Below are positions 43,508-53,754 of a stretch of DNA of 64,000 bases, in pieces. The position numbers were made by a program, and so were the translations under genes. The stretch covers positions 62,001 through 126,000 of the forward strand of contig NZ_JAFMOX010000056.1 of NCBI RefSeq assembly GCF_019049655.1. The letters are read 5' to 3'. How positions within the stretch are numbered: position 1 is the first letter of the stretch; the number at the start of each line of letters is the position of its first letter. Source of the stretch: Rahnella rivi. GTDB taxonomy: Bacteria > Pseudomonadota > Gammaproteobacteria > Enterobacterales > Enterobacteriaceae. Below the pieces are notes generated by a model that searched no databases, was not told where the DNA came from, and saw only the letters and a list, made by a program, of their open reading frames with translations.

Positions 43508-46345
43508 ATGTTGCCACTTTCCCCTGTTTTGCAAAGCCACGCCCGGAGTTTGCTTGAGCAATGGCGTGAACATCCTGAACATCTGCCCCTTCCCGACGAG
43601 GCTGCGCTGGCGGTGCTGGCCAGCAGTCAGTTCGTGACGGACAGCCTGCTGGCGTTTCCGCAGTGGTGGCATGAAATCGAACAAAATCCGCCGCAGTCGC
43701 AGGAATGGCAGTTTTACCGCCAGTGGCTGGAAGCCTCGCTAACCGGCGTCAGTGATGAAGCCGGTTTAATGAAGGCGCTGCGCCTGTTTCGCCGGCGAAT
43801 TCTCTCCCGCATTGCCTGGTCACAGGCGGCACAAACCAGCGAAGCGAAAGACACGCTGCAACAGCTGAGCGAGCTTGCGGAGTTACTGATCGTCAGCGCC
43901 CGCGACTGGCTGTATGACGCCTGTTGCCGTGAGTTTGGTACGCCGGTGAATGCGGCGGGTGAACCGCAGCGAATGCTGATCCTCGGCATGGGGAAACTGG
44001 GTGGCGGTGAGCTGAATTTCTCTTCGGATATCGATTTGATTTTTGCATATCCGGAAAACGGCCAGACGCGCGGTGGTCGCCGTGAGCTGGAAAATTCGCA
44101 GTTTTTTGTGCGTCTCGGGCAGCGCCTGATTAAAGCGCTGGATCAGCCAACCATCGACGGTTTTGTGTACCGGGTCGACATGCGCCTGCGTCCGTTTGGT
44201 GAAAGCGGGCCGCTGGTGATGAGTTTTTCTGCACTGGAAGATTACTACCAGGAACAAGGACGTGACTGGGAGCGGTACGCGATGGTCAAAGCGCGTCTGA
44301 TGGGCGGCGCGGAGGACAGCAGCAGCCAGGAACTGCGCAAGATGCTGAAGCCGTTCGTGTTCCGCCGTTATATCGACTTCAGCGTGATCCAGTCCCTGCG
44401 CAACATGAAAGGGATGATCGCCCGCGAAGTACGTCGCCGTGGTCTGAAAGATAATATTAAGCTGGGCGCCGGAGGTATCCGCGAAATCGAATTTATCGTG
44501 CAGGTTTTCCAGCTGATCCGTGGCGGGCGCGAACCGGCCCTGCAACAACGTGCCCTGCTGCCGACCTTGCAGGCGCTGGAAAAACTTGGACTGCTGCCCG
44601 TTGAGCAGGTTCTGCAACTGCGCGGCAGCTATTTGTTCCTGCGTCGTCTGGAAAACCTTTTACAGGCGATCGCCGACGAACAAACCCAGACTCTGCCCGC
44701 GGATGAACTGAATCAGGCGCGTCTGGCCTGGGGAATGAATTATCCGGACTGGCCGCAGCTTCTTGATGCCGTAAATGCTCACATGCAGGCCGTGCGGGCG
44801 GTATTTAATGATCTGATTGGTGATGACACACCGGACGTCGACGACGATCAGCAGCAGTCGCAATTCAGCAGTTTGTGGATCGATACGCTGGAGCCTTCCG
44901 AGCTGGCGCCGTGGGTGCCGCTGCTGGACGACAATGCTCAACGTCATATCCTGCAGCAGATTGCCGAATTCCGTCGTGATGTCGATAAAAGGACCATCGG
45001 ACCGCGTGGACGAGATCAGCTTGATTTGCTGATGCCGCGTCTACTGGCGCAGGTGTGTACCTATAAAAATGCCGATGTCACCCTGCAACGTCTGATGCAA
45101 TTGCTGCTGAACATCGTCACGCGCACGACCTATATAGAACTGCTGGTGGAGTATCCCGGCGCACTCAAACAGCTGATCCGGCTGTGCGCCGCCTCACCGA
45201 TGGTCGCCTCACAGCTGGCGCGACACCCGCTGTTGCTCGATGAACTGCTCGATTCCCGCACCCTTTATCATCCGATTGAGCCCGGCGCGTACCGTGATGA
45301 ATTGCGTCAGTACCTGATGCGTGTGCCGACGGAAGACGAAGAGCAACAGCTGGAAGCTGTCCGGCAGTTCAAGCAGGCACAACATCTGCGCATTGCCGCC
45401 GGTGATATTTCCGGCGCACTGCCGGTGATGAAAGTGAGCGACCATTTAACCTATCTTGCCGAAGCCATTCTGGACGTGGTTGTGCAGCAGGCATGGGATC
45501 AGATGGTCGTCAAATACGGCCAGCCGGCGCACCTTCAGCAGCGCGAAGGGCGCGGTTTTGCCGTGGTCGGGTATGGAAAACTGGGCGGCTGGGAGCTGGG
45601 TTACAGCTCAGATTTGGATCTGGTCTTCCTGCTCGATTGCGCGCCAGAAGTGATGACTGACGGCGAACGTAGCATCGACGGACGTCAGTTTTACCTGCGT
45701 CTGGCGCAACGCATTATGCATTTATTCAGCACGCGTACCGCCTCCGGCATTCTCTATGAAGTCGATCCGCGGCTGCGTCCTTCCGGTGCTTCCGGCATGC
45801 TGGTCAGCACCATCGAAGCGTTTGCCGATTATCAGGCCAGTGAAGCCTGGACCTGGGAACATCAGGCGCTGGTGCGCGCGCGGGTGGTGTACGGCGATCC
45901 GCAGCTGGCGCAGCAGTTCAACGCCACGCGTCACGACATTCTCTGCCGCGAGCGTGAGGGGGAGGGGCTGCGAAAAGAAGTCCGCGAGATGCGGGAAAAA
46001 ATGTATGCCCACCTCGGCAGTAAAAAGTCCGCTGAATTTGATCTGAAAGCCGATCCGGGTGGCATCACCGATATTGAATTCATTGCACAATATCTGGTCT
46101 TACGCTTTGCACATGAGAAGCCGAAATTGACACGCTGGTCGGATAACGTCCGTATTTTCGAACTGATGGCGCAAAATGACATCATGCCTGAAGACGAAGC
46201 GCGAAATCTGACGCAGGCTTACGTCACGCTGCGCGATGAAATCCATCACCTCGCGCTGCAGGAACACGGCAGCAAAGTCGCCGCAGGCAGTTTTGCGACA
46301 GAACGTGAGCAAATCCGCGCCAGCTGGGCGAAATGGCTCGGCTGA
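43508..46345 (+). CDS. glnE: Bifunctional glutamine synthetase adenylyltransferase/adenylyl-removing enzyme GlnE
   Basis: A 945-residue (E. coli 946) regulator of glutamine synthetase. Two homologous nucleotidyltransferase domains each carry the [22 protein letters not shown] (N-terminal, deadenylylation) or [22 protein letters not shown] (C-terminal, adenylylation) motif with paired aspartates. They are separated by helical regulatory domains that read PII and glutamine. The ATG at 43508 has AAGGA about 11 bases upstream; a longer frame into the terminator was rejected. It is followed by hldE 87 bases on, as in E. coli. Confidence 0.97.
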   Translation: MLPLSPVLQSHARSLLEQWREHPEHLPLPDEAALAVLASSQFVTDSLLAFPQWWHEIEQNPPQSQEWQFYRQWLEASLTGVSDEAGLMKALRLFRRRILSRIAWSQAAQTSEAKDTLQQLSELAELLIVSARDWLYDACCREFGTPVNAAGEPQRMLILGMGKLGGGELNFSSDIDLIFAYPENGQTRGGRRELENSQFFVRLGQRLIKALDQPTIDGFVYRVDMRLRPFGESGPLVMSFSALEDYYQEQGRDWERYAMVKARLMGGAEDSSSQELRKMLKPFVFRRYIDFSVIQSLRNMKGMIAREVRRRGLKDNIKLGAGGIREIEFIVQVFQLIRGGREPALQQRALLPTLQALEKLGLLPVEQVLQLRGSYLFLRRLENLLQAIADEQTQTLPADELNQARLAWGMNYPDWPQLLDAVNAHMQAVRAVFNDLIGDDTPDVDDDQQQSQFSSLWIDTLEPSELAPWVPLLDDNAQRHILQQIAEFRRDVDKRTIGPRGRDQLDLLMPRLLAQVCTYKNADVTLQRLMQLLLNIVTRTTYIELLVEYPGALKQLIRLCAASPMVASQLARHPLLLDELLDSRTLYHPIEPGAYRDELRQYLMRVPTEDEEQQLEAVRQFKQAQHLRIAAGDISGALPVMKVSDHLTYLAEAILDVVVQQAWDQMVVKYGQPAHLQQREGRGFAVVGYGKLGGWELGYSSDLDLVFLLDCAPEVMTDGERSIDGRQFYLRLAQRIMHLFSTRTASGILYEVDPRLRPSGASGMLVSTIEAFADYQASEAWTWEHQALVRARVVYGDPQLAQQFNATRHDILCREREGEGLRKEVREMREKMYAHLGSKKSAEFDLKADPGGITDIEFIAQYLVLRFAHEKPKLTRWSDNVRIFELMAQNDIMPEDEARNLTQAYVTLRDEIHHLALQEHGSKVAAGSFATEREQIRASWAKWLG

Positions 46346-46432
46346 GGGTTTTTAGTGGGGGAATAGGTGCTTGTGATATTATCCGGCGCACTATTTTTCT
46401 CTGTTTGGTTTTACCTGTTTTGGAGTCTTGGG

Positions 46433-47860
46433 ATGAAAGTGACTTTGCCTGATTTTCACCGTGCCGGTGTGCTGGTGGTCGGTGATGTAATGTTAGACCG
46501 CTACTGGTATGGCCCGACCAACCGAATCTCACCGGAAGCGCCGGTACCGGTCGTGAAGGTGAATACCATCGAAGAACGTCCCGGCGGCGCGGCTAACGTG
46601 GCGATGAACATCTCATCCCTGGGTGCCTCTTCGCGTCTGATCGGCCTGACCGGTGTGGACGATGCGGCGCGCGCCTTGGGCGAGCGTCTGGCAGAAGTGA
46701 AGGTTCACTGCGATTTTGTCGCCTTACCGACGCACCCGACCATTACCAAACTGCGTATTTTGTCGCGCAACCAGCAACTGATCCGCCTCGACTTTGAAGA
46801 AGGTTTTGAAGGCGTCGATCTGCAACCGATGCTGACTAAAATCGAACAGGCTTTGCCGGAAAGCGGCGCGCTGGTGCTGTCAGATTATGCCAAAGGCGCA
46901 CTGACAGAAGTGCAGAAGATGATTCAGCTGGCGCGAAAAGCCGGTGTGCCGGTACTGGTCGATCCTAAAGGATCTGATTTTGAGCGTTATCGCGGTGCCA
47001 CGCTGCTGACGCCAAACCTGTCCGAATTTGAAGCGGTCGTCGGTCGCTGCAAAAACGAAGAAGAAATCGTCTCGCGCGGTATGCAACTTATTGCCAGTTT
47101 CGAGCTTTCCGCATTACTGGTCACGCGGTCTGAGCACGGTATGACGTTGTTACAGCCGGGCAAAGCACCTTTCCATATGCCTACGCAGGCGCAGGAAGTG
47201 TATGACGTGACCGGCGCCGGTGACACCGTCATTGGTACGCTGGCGGCGGCGCTGGCGGCAGGCAATACGCTGGAAGAATCCTGTTTCCTGGCTAACGCCG
47301 CGGCGGGCGTGGTGGTGGGTAAACTCGGAACATCAACTGTATCTCCGGTCGAACTGGAAAATGCTATCGGTGGCCGTTCTGACGTCGGTTTCGGCGTGAT
47401 GACTGAAGAGCAACTGAAAGCCGCTGTGGCCATGGCGCGTCAGCGCGGTGAGAAAGTGGTGATGACCAACGGCATTTTTGACATCCTGCATGCCGGCCAC
47501 GTTTCCTATCTGGCGAACGCGCGCAAGCTGGGCGATCGTCTGATTGTCGCGGTGAACAGCGATGCGTCCACCAAACGTCTGAAAGGGGAAACCCGTCCGG
47601 TGAATGCGCTGCAAAACCGCATGATCGTGCTGGGCGCGCTGGGCGCAGTGGACTGGGTTGTGGCGTTTGAAGAAGACACCCCACAGCGTTTGATCGCCGG
47701 GATCTTGCCGGATCTGCTGGTCAAAGGCGGCGATTATAAACCGGAGCAGATTGCCGGCAGTGAAGAAGTCTGGGCTAACGGCGGTGAAGTCCGCGTGCTG
47801 AATTTTGAAGACGGATTATCGACCACCAAAATCATCAATCAGATCAAATCACAGGAGTGA
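46433..47860 (+). CDS. hldE: Bifunctional heptose kinase/adenylyltransferase HldE
   Basis: A 475-residue (E. coli 477) enzyme that makes ADP-heptose for LPS inner core. The N-terminal ribokinase-like domain (about 1-320) phosphorylates heptose-7-phosphate; it has [11 protein letters not shown] and the anion-hole DVTGAGDTV. The C-terminal cytidylyltransferase-like domain (about 345-475) has [16 protein letters not shown] and adenylylates heptose-1-phosphate. The ATG at 46433 has GGAG eight bases before. The product also gives ADP-heptose, a host immune signal. Confidence 0.97.
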   Translation: MKVTLPDFHRAGVLVVGDVMLDRYWYGPTNRISPEAPVPVVKVNTIEERPGGAANVAMNISSLGASSRLIGLTGVDDAARALGERLAEVKVHCDFVALPTHPTITKLRILSRNQQLIRLDFEEGFEGVDLQPMLTKIEQALPESGALVLSDYAKGALTEVQKMIQLARKAGVPVLVDPKGSDFERYRGATLLTPNLSEFEAVVGRCKNEEEIVSRGMQLIASFELSALLVTRSEHGMTLLQPGKAPFHMPTQAQEVYDVTGAGDTVIGTLAAALAAGNTLEESCFLANAAAGVVVGKLGTSTVSPVELENAIGGRSDVGFGVMTEEQLKAAVAMARQRGEKVVMTNGIFDILHAGHVSYLANARKLGDRLIVAVNSDASTKRLKGETRPVNALQNRMIVLGALGAVDWVVAFEEDTPQRLIAGILPDLLVKGGDYKPEQIAGSEEVWANGGEVRVLNFEDGLSTTKIINQIKSQE

Positions 47861-47883
47861 TCCTGTCATCCACACGCTGACCG

Positions 47884-47912
47884 AAGGGCTTATCTGATAA
47901 GCCCTTTTTTTT
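47884..47912 (+). terminator. Terminator after hldE
   Basis: AAGGGCTTATC and GATAAGCCCTT arms with a tight loop, followed by eight T. Confidence 0.88.
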
Positions 47913-47952
47913 AGCTTTTGAATTACAGACGCCAAAAGGAAATGACTCAGTT

Positions 47953-49203
47953 GTGAGCGGATTAAAACAGGAATTAAGTCTGGCGCAGGGCGTCGGATTG
48001 CTTTCCACCTCGTTACTCGGTACCGGTGTTTTCGCCGTGCCCGCGCTGGCGGCACAGCTGGCGCAAAACGACAGCCTGTGGGCATGGCCGGTGCTGATCC
48101 TGCTGGTGTTTCCCATTGCCATTGGTTTTGCCGCGCTCGGACGACATTTCCCCAGCGCAGGCGGTGCGGCACATTTCGTTGGGAAAGCCTTTGGCCCGCA
48201 CATGGCGAGGGTCACCGGCTGGCTCTTTTTGTCGGTGATCCCGGTCGGTTTGCCTGCCGCGCTGCACATCGCCGCTGGCTTCTGGCAGGCAGCATTTGGC
48301 TGGAGCAGTGAAAATCTGCTGCTTGTCCAGCTTGGCACACTGCTGGTCATCTGGTTCCTCGGCACGCGCAGCGCCGGTTCCAGCGCCAATATTCAGACGC
48401 TGATTGCAGCGCTGGTGATTGCACTGGTTGTTGCGATCTGGTGGAAAGGGGATATTTCATTGCCGCAAATTCCGCTGCCCGCCATTCACGATATCTCGCC
48501 ATCGAACCTGTTTGACGCGCTGGCCGTGATGTTCTGGTGCTTCGTCGGCCTGGAAGCTTTTGCCCATCTGGCGACGGAGTTTCGTCATCCGGAACGCGAT
48601 TTTCCGCGCGCGTTACTCATCGGTATGCTGGTCGCAGGTGCGGTCTACTGGGGATGTACCGTGGCGGTGCTGAAATTCCAAGCCTGGGGTGAGGGGCGGG
48701 AAGCGGGCGCGTCGTTGCCAGGCATCGTGGTGCAATTGTTCGGGCAGAAAGCGTTGTGGGTGGCCTGCATTATTGGCTATCTGGCGTGCTTCGCCAGCGT
48801 CAATATTTATACTCAAAGCTTCGCCCGGCTGGTGTGGTCACAGGCGCAACTGAAACCGCAGAGCAAGCTGGCACAACTTTCGGCTCAGCGCGTGCCGGTG
48901 GCGGCACTCAATCTGGTGGTCGGTTGCTGCGTGTTGTTTACTCTGCTGATTTACTGGCTACATTTGCCGCTCGATGCGCTGATCACTTATGCCAACGGGA
49001 TCTTCATCCTGATCTATTTATTATGCATGCTGGCGGGCTCGCGGATCCTGAAAGGGCGTTCGATCTGGATGGCGCGGCTTGGCGCGGTGCTGTGTTGCGG
49101 ATTGCTGGCGATGGTGGGCTGGAAAGCCTCGTATGCGTTGATCATATTTGCTGCGCTGTGGCTGCTGCTGCCCCGCGCGAAAACCGTGCTTCACACGCGA
49201 TAA
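47953..49203 (+). CDS. yjeH: L-methionine/branched-chain amino acid exporter YjeH
   Basis: A 416-residue APC-superfamily transporter with about 12 hydrophobic helices, closely matching E. coli YjeH (418). The N-terminal SGLKQELSLAQGVGLLSTSL and the GVFAVPALAA unwound-helix motif are family hallmarks. In E. coli it exports methionine and branched-chain amino acids. It starts with GTG; AAGGA lies a rather long 13 or so bases upstream. In E. coli yjeH is near groEL, so its place between hldE and ubiK here is a rearrangement relative to that genome. Confidence 0.92.
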   Translation: MSGLKQELSLAQGVGLLSTSLLGTGVFAVPALAAQLAQNDSLWAWPVLILLVFPIAIGFAALGRHFPSAGGAAHFVGKAFGPHMARVTGWLFLSVIPVGLPAALHIAAGFWQAAFGWSSENLLLVQLGTLLVIWFLGTRSAGSSANIQTLIAALVIALVVAIWWKGDISLPQIPLPAIHDISPSNLFDALAVMFWCFVGLEAFAHLATEFRHPERDFPRALLIGMLVAGAVYWGCTVAVLKFQAWGEGREAGASLPGIVVQLFGQKALWVACIIGYLACFASVNIYTQSFARLVWSQAQLKPQSKLAQLSAQRVPVAALNLVVGCCVLFTLLIYWLHLPLDALITYANGIFILIYLLCMLAGSRILKGRSIWMARLGAVLCCGLLAMVGWKASYALIIFAALWLLLPRAKTVLHTR

Positions 49204-49225
49204 TTTCTGAGTGTGATAAAAGCAA

Positions 49226-49246
49226 AAGGCCTGCTGTGCAGGCCTT
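49226..49246 (-). terminator. Terminator between yjeH and ubiK
   Basis: AAGGCCTGC and GCAGGCCTT form a perfect nine-base stem with a TGT loop. A short T run follows on the minus strand, so it best suits ubiK; yjeH may share it. Confidence 0.7.
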
Positions 49247-49270
49247 GGTCATTTCTGGGGTACTGAAAAA

Positions 49271-49543
49271 TCAAACCGGATCTTGTGGTTTTTCTGCGTC
49301 AGCCAGTTTCGTTTCCAGCGCGGCCAGACGTTGCTCCAGCACGGCCAGTTTTTCGCGGGTGCGCAGCAGAACCTGCGTCTGTACGTCAAACTCTTCGCGA
49401 TTGACTAAATCCATGCGGCTGAACTGTGCCTGCAATACCTGGCGGATTTTCTTTTCGGCATCCTCACCAAACTCGCGGAACCCTTTTGGCAGGGATTCGT
49501 GAACCTGGCGGGCGATTTGTTCAATTTTTTTCGGGTCAATCAT
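49271..49543 (-). CDS. ubiK: Ubiquinone biosynthesis accessory factor UbiK (YqiC)
   Basis: A 90-residue protein with an amphipathic N-terminal half ([20 protein letters not shown]) and a C-terminal coiled coil (about 45-80; [20 protein letters not shown]). It forms trimers and assists late aerobic steps of ubiquinone synthesis with UbiJ. AAGGAAATAAT precedes the ATG. It is divergent from ribB, as in E. coli. Confidence 0.95.
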   Translation of the reverse strand: MIDPKKIEQIARQVHESLPKGFREFGEDAEKKIRQVLQAQFSRMDLVNREEFDVQTQVLLRTREKLAVLEQRLAALETKLADAEKPQDPV

Positions 49544-49640
49544 ATTATTTCCTTTTCTCGAAGGAGATGCTTTTGACTAGTGTAATCGCTGATGACGTTT
49601 CTATAAACCTTTCGGGGCACTAATTGGCCAAACCGCAGGA

Positions 49641-49669
49641 TTGCTCTGGTCATTTATTGGCGTTATAGT
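49641..49669 (+). promoter_or_regulatory. Putative ribB promoter
   Basis: TTGCTC (49641-49646) and TATAGT (49664-49669) are separated by exactly 17 bases. The predicted start (about 49676) falls just before the first conserved bases of the FMN riboswitch. Confidence 0.65.
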
Positions 49670-49679
49670 TGGTTTGCTT

Positions 49680-49850
49680 ATTCTCAGGGCGGGGTGAAAG
49701 TCCCCACCGGCGGTAAACCACAGCGTACCGGAAGGCCATAAATCCTTCCACGTGGAAGCCCGCGAGCGCTCAATCCTTCGGGGTTAGAGGTCAGCAGATC
49801 CGGTGTAATTCCGGGGCCGACGGTTAAAGTCCGGATGGGAGAGAGTAACG
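49680..49850 (+). ncRNA. FMN riboswitch (RFN element)
   Basis: The canonical RFN opening TTCTCAGGGCGGGGTGAAAG is at 49681-49700. It is followed by the conserved CCCCACCGGCGGTAAA, AGCCCGCGAGCG, GGTCAGCAGATCCGGTG and GGCCGACGGTTAAAGTCCG blocks, all the junction elements of RF00050. It binds FMN and turns down ribB. A hairpin CGGACAA/TTGTCCG (49859-49875), followed by TTATTTTTTA (49881-49890), is the likely expression platform. Confidence 0.96.
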
Positions 49851-49858
49851 ATTCAAGC

Positions 49859-49889
49859 CGGACAAGCTTTGTCCGCTGCGTTATTTTTT
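49859..49889 (+). terminator. Riboswitch-controlled terminator before ribB
   Basis: A CGGACAA-GCT-TTGTCCG stem is followed after several bases by a T-rich run. It can alternate with riboswitch folding. The gap between stem and T run makes it imperfect. Confidence 0.5.
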
Positions 49890-49983
49890 ATAACTGTAGC
49901 ACGCCATCAGGCCGCTGCAGCTAGCCTCCTCAAGACGCCCTGATTCTGGTAATCCACATACAGAACATGAGGTTATTTTTACC

Positions 49984-50637
49984 ATGAATCAGACCCTACT
50001 TTCCGAATTCGGTACACCCGCTGAACGCGTTGAGCGTGCTATTGACGCTATTCGTAACGGCGTTGGTGTGATGGTACTGGATGACGAAGATCGTGAAAAC
50101 GAAGGCGATTTAATCTTTGCCGCTGAAAACATGACCGTTGCACAAATGGCGCTGACCATTCGTCACGGCAGCGGGATTGTGTGCCTCACCATGAACGAAG
50201 ACAGCCGTAAAAAGCTCGATCTGCCGATGATGGTGGAGAACAACTCCAGCCAGTTCCAGACACCTTTTACCGTGACCATTGAAGCAGCTGAAGGCGTGAC
50301 GACCGGTGTTTCTGCCGCTGACCGCATCACCACCATTCGCACCGCCATCAAAGATGGCGCGAAACCTTCCGACCTGAGCCGCCCGGGGCATATCTTCCCG
50401 CTGCGCGCGCAGGCTGGCGGTGTGCTGACCCGTGGCGGCCATACCGAAGCGTCTATCGATCTGGTGACACTGGCCGGGCTTAAACCTTTCGGCGTGCTGT
50501 GTGAGCTGACCAACGATGACGGCAGCATGGCGCATGCGCCTGAAGCCATTGTCTTTGCGAAACAACATAATATGCCCGTTGTTACGATCGCGGACCTGGT
50601 GGAATATCGTCAGGCGCAGACCCGTCAGGCAAGCTGA
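49984..50637 (+). CDS. ribB: 3,4-dihydroxy-2-butanone-4-phosphate synthase RibB
   Basis: A 217-residue (E. coli 217) enzyme of riboflavin synthesis; it converts ribulose-5-phosphate to 3,4-dihydroxy-2-butanone-4-phosphate and formate. The acidic metal-binding [10 protein letters not shown] motif and the [11 protein letters not shown] segment are intact. Expression is governed by the FMN riboswitch upstream. The leader from the riboswitch end to the ATG is about 130 bases. A terminator follows. Confidence 0.97.
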   Translation: MNQTLLSEFGTPAERVERAIDAIRNGVGVMVLDDEDRENEGDLIFAAENMTVAQMALTIRHGSGIVCLTMNEDSRKKLDLPMMVENNSSQFQTPFTVTIEAAEGVTTGVSAADRITTIRTAIKDGAKPSDLSRPGHIFPLRAQAGGVLTRGGHTEASIDLVTLAGLKPFGVLCELTNDDGSMAHAPEAIVFAKQHNMPVVTIADLVEYRQAQTRQAS

Positions 50638-50657
50638 CAGAGCGTTATTCCCGTTCG

Positions 50658-50680
50658 AAGGCCGCTTATGCGGCCTTTTT
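50658..50680 (+). terminator. Terminator after ribB
   Basis: AAGGCCGC-TTAT-GCGGCCTT followed by a T run. Confidence 0.88.
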
Positions 50681-50882
50681 GCTTTTTATTCCCGAATTTT
50701 GTCTTTACCGCCTTTTTTAACATCATGTCTGCGCATCACCTTTGATTTTTCCCTTCAAATTTATTGAACATCTCCTTCACCGTTATCCGGCTGTCACCGC
50801 CAGTCAAAAAGAGTACCGTATTGGCATTACGCGGAAGGTGGTTCACCACCCGCTCTCTTTCATTTGCGGTAAGGAATTCATG

Positions 50883-51671
50883 ATGACGACTCAACGTATG
50901 CCCGCACTTTTCTTAGGTCACGGCAGCCCGATGAACGTGCTGGAAGATAATACGTATACCCGTGCCTGGCATGCGCTGGGCGAATCACTACCGAAACCAA
51001 AGGCGATTCTGGCGGTATCTGCACACTGGTTTACCCGTGGAACCGCCGTGACGGCAATGGAAAACCCGCGCACCATTCACGATTTTGGTGGTTTTCCGCA
51101 GGCGCTGTTCGACAAACGTTATCCTGCTCCGGGCTCACCGGCACTGGCAAAACGCGTCCAGGAATTGCTCAGCCCGATACATGTTCTGTCTGATACCAGT
51201 GAATGGGGCTTCGACCACGGAACCTGGGGTGTGTTGATCAAGATGTATCCGCAGGCCGATATTCCGGTGATCCAGTTGAGTATCGACGGAACCCAACCGC
51301 CGGAATATCACTATGAGCTGGGTAAAAAACTTGCGGTTCTGCGTGACGAAGGGGTGATGATCGTCGCCAGCGGAAACGTGGTCCATAACCTGCGCATGGT
51401 GAAATGGGACGGAAAGGGCGAGCCTTATCCGTGGGCGATTTCTTTCGAGAACTTTGTGAAAGATAATCTGAGCTGGAAGGGTGAGGCGAAGGATCATCCT
51501 CTGGTGAACTTTATGGATCATGAAGGGGGGGCGTTATCGAATCCGTCACCGGATCACTATTTGCCATTGTTATATATTTTAGGGGCATGGAACGGTGAAG
51601 AGCCGATCACGCAGCCAACCGACGGGATCGTCATGGGATCGTTGTCGATGTTGTCCGTTCAGGCAGGTTAA
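50883..51671 (+). CDS. ygiD: 4,5-DOPA dioxygenase extradiol family protein YgiD
   Basis: A 262-residue class III extradiol dioxygenase-like protein (E. coli YgiD 262-271). The metal-binding histidines are in FLGHGSPMN, SAHWFTRG and WGFDHGTWG. E. coli YgiD shows DOPA dioxygenase activity, but its physiological substrate is unclear. Two ATGs are adjacent (50880, 50883); the second has better spacing (seven bases) from AAGGA. In E. coli zupT lies between ribB and ygiD; it is absent here, where a 200-base gap contains only a GGTGG/CCACC hairpin at 50837-50850. It is convergent with ygiC. Confidence 0.93.
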   Translation: MTTQRMPALFLGHGSPMNVLEDNTYTRAWHALGESLPKPKAILAVSAHWFTRGTAVTAMENPRTIHDFGGFPQALFDKRYPAPGSPALAKRVQELLSPIHVLSDTSEWGFDHGTWGVLIKMYPQADIPVIQLSIDGTQPPEYHYELGKKLAVLRDEGVMIVASGNVVHNLRMVKWDGKGEPYPWAISFENFVKDNLSWKGEAKDHPLVNFMDHEGGALSNPSPDHYLPLLYILGAWNGEEPITQPTDGIVMGSLSMLSVQAG

Positions 51672-51681
51672 TTCGGTGAAT

Positions 51682-51716
51682 AAAAGGGATAATGAAAGAT
51701 CACATTATCCCTTTTT
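51682..51716. terminator. Bidirectional terminator between ygiD and ygiC
   Basis: AAAAGGGATAATG (51682-51694) and CATTATCCCTTTT (51703-51715) pair perfectly over 13 bases around an eight-base loop. Confidence 0.87.
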
Positions 51717-51723
51717 AGTTTTT

Positions 51724-52884
51724 TTATCCGACGATGGTATGCGGATAGAAACGTGACAGATCCTGTGTGATCAGCGCTTTATCTTCACGGATGCCGATCC
51801 CGCAAGGCTGATCGTTAACCAGCCAGCTGCCGATCAATGTGTAACTGCCTTCAAACACCGGCAGCGGGTGGAACTGCTGCACAATCATCCCTTCCGCGCC
51901 ATACGGCCCCTCGACACGGGCCACTTCCTGACCTTTCTCGATGACCTTGATATTAGCCCCTTCGCGTGAAAACAGCGGTTTCACCACGTAGTGATCCAGT
52001 TCAGGATGCGGGTCTTCGGCAAAATACGCCGGTAACAGATTCGGGTGATCCGGGAACATTTCCCACAGCAACGGCAGTAATGCTTTGTTGGAAAGAATGG
52101 CTTTCCAGGCGGGTTCCAGCCAGCGTACACCGGCATCTTCCAGCTTGGTGGCGAAGATCTCGCGGAACATAAATTCCCACGGATAAAGCTTAAACAGATT
52201 GGAAATTACCTGATCCTGCGGATCGGTAAATTGCCCGCGCTCGCCCAGGCCGATCTCTTCGATATACAGAAACTCGCTCGCCAGTTCCGCTTCCAGCGCA
52301 CAATCCTGCAGATATTGCACCGTGCCGCGATCTTCTTCCGTTTCCTGACAGCAGGCAATGTGTAAGAGTGAGAAACCATGCTGATTTTTCAGCTCGGCAA
52401 ACCGTGCGATCAGTTTTTCCTGCAGACTGTTGTACTGATCCGCGTCCTGCGGCAAATTGCCTGCCGCGATCTGATCTTCAAGCCAAAGCCACTGAAAGAA
52501 CGCTGCCTCATACAAGGACGTTGGCGTATCGGCGTTATTTTCCAGGAGCTTAGGCGGATTGATGCCGTCATAGGCCAGATCCAGACGCGAATACAGCGAA
52601 GGCTGATGGGTCCGCCAGGAATGGCGAACAAATTCCCAGACGTGTTTTGGGATCTGAAACTTCGCCATCAGCGCATCGTCGCCCACCACGCGTTCGACCA
52701 CCTTCAAACACATCTGATGAATGTCAGCGGTGGCATCTTCAATCTCTTCGATTTGCGCCAGCGTGAACTGATAATAGGCATCTTCACACCAGTAAGGTTC
52801 GCCATACATGGTGTGAAAATTGAAGCCAAACTCGGTGGCTTTTTCGCGCCAGTCCGGGCGCTCGGTAACAGGTAAACGTTTCAT
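51724..52884 (-). CDS. ygiC: Glutathionylspermidine synthase-family ATP-grasp protein YgiC
   Basis: A 386-residue (E. coli YgiC 386) ATP-grasp ligase-like protein related to the synthetase half of Gss. Typical segments are [20 protein letters not shown] and [11 protein letters not shown], which form the nucleotide site. No amidase domain is present, and E. coli YgiC is reported not to make glutathionylspermidine, so its substrate is unknown. It follows ygiB with a seven-base gap and is probably co-transcribed with tolC-ygiB. Confidence 0.93.
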   Translation of the reverse strand: MKRLPVTERPDWREKATEFGFNFHTMYGEPYWCEDAYYQFTLAQIEEIEDATADIHQMCLKVVERVVGDDALMAKFQIPKHVWEFVRHSWRTHQPSLYSRLDLAYDGINPPKLLENNADTPTSLYEAAFFQWLWLEDQIAAGNLPQDADQYNSLQEKLIARFAELKNQHGFSLLHIACCQETEEDRGTVQYLQDCALEAELASEFLYIEEIGLGERGQFTDPQDQVISNLFKLYPWEFMFREIFATKLEDAGVRWLEPAWKAILSNKALLPLLWEMFPDHPNLLPAYFAEDPHPELDHYVVKPLFSREGANIKVIEKGQEVARVEGPYGAEGMIVQQFHPLPVFEGSYTLIGSWLVNDQPCGIGIREDKALITQDLSRFYPHTIVG

Positions 52885-52891
52885 CTATGCC

Positions 52892-53560
52892 TTAGCCACC
52901 CATGCTGCGCCCAGCGCTGCGCGGAGCGGCGGTTGAGCTACGTTGCATCGATGTCTGTTTTGCTACGCTTTCACCAAAACCGCCACGGGTGATGGTTTTA
53001 GTCACGGCTGGTTTCGGCGCCATCGCGGTTTTAGGCACGTTCATGGTTCGGCCACCGGCCGTTGCAGGACCGTAGTTTTTACCGGTTGCATCAACGAATT
53101 TGCCGTTCGCCGGGCTTGCCGGATTTTTAGAACTGAAGAGTGGCTGCTGTGCATACGCGCCGCCACTCATCATACGGCCCATCATGTAGCCAGCCATCAG
53201 TGGCATCCACATGCTGCCACTGCTCTGGCCTTCGGCGGAAGCCACACCGGCCTGAGCCGGCGTTTGTGTGCACTGACCTTCGCCGAATTCGGCAATACAG
53301 TCTTCGCGGCTGGCGTATTTCGGGGCGGTTTTTTCGGCGTCTTTTTTCGCGGCATCATAAGCTGCGACACACTGCGCGCTGCCGGACGGATTCGCTTTAG
53401 AGCAGTCATCCGCGTTCTGATACAAAGAAACCGTTTCGTCGGTTTTTTCACAGCCAGACAGCATAAATACGGCGCTGACCGCCAGTGCGACAGGCGTCAT
53501 TCGAGAGCTGCGCCAGGATTTTCGGAAGGTTGCCAGGTTGACGTGTTGTGTCCGTTTCAT
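52892..53560 (-). CDS. ygiB: DUF1190 lipoprotein YgiB
   Basis: A 222-residue (E. coli 223) protein with a basic N-terminus, a hydrophobic segment and a lipobox ([10 protein letters not shown]; Cys about residue 37), so it is predicted to be a lipoprotein. The rest is low-complexity and rich in Gly, Ser, Ala and Met, with a conserved cysteine-containing N-terminal half ([26 protein letters not shown]). The ATG at 53560 is preceded by GGGATAAG. It lies between tolC and ygiC, as in E. coli, where the trio is linked with the mar-sox-rob response. Function is unknown. Confidence 0.92.
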   Translation of the reverse strand: MKRTQHVNLATFRKSWRSSRMTPVALAVSAVFMLSGCEKTDETVSLYQNADDCSKANPSGSAQCVAAYDAAKKDAEKTAPKYASREDCIAEFGEGQCTQTPAQAGVASAEGQSSGSMWMPLMAGYMMGRMMSGGAYAQQPLFSSKNPASPANGKFVDATGKNYGPATAGGRTMNVPKTAMAPKPAVTKTITRGGFGESVAKQTSMQRSSTAAPRSAGRSMGG

Positions 53561-53689
53561 CGTTCTTATCCCATTCACAGGGCTTTTTCGCCCTTTCCCA
53601 GTAGGGTTTAAGGATAGGGGAAAGCGGGTTATTGTTAAAGCAGCGAAAGCCAATTGTTACCAGACTTTACAGAGGGACGTGACGGAGAC

Positions 53690-53715
53690 AAAAAAAAGCA
53701 GCCTTTTCAGGCTGC
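53690..53715 (-). terminator. Terminator after tolC
   Basis: On the minus strand GCAGCC-TGAAAA-GGCTGC is followed by eight T. It lies about 40 bases past the tolC stop and 130 before ygiB, so ygiBC expression depends on read-through or its own promoter. Confidence 0.82.
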
Positions 53716-53754
53716 CTCAGGGGATTTCGCTCTACAAAACGGTGTCATTCAGAC

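Noticed and set aside
48756..49502. A 248-codon plus-strand frame across the yjeH end and ubiK
   Set aside because: It overlaps two certain genes in other frames and lacks any family resemblance.
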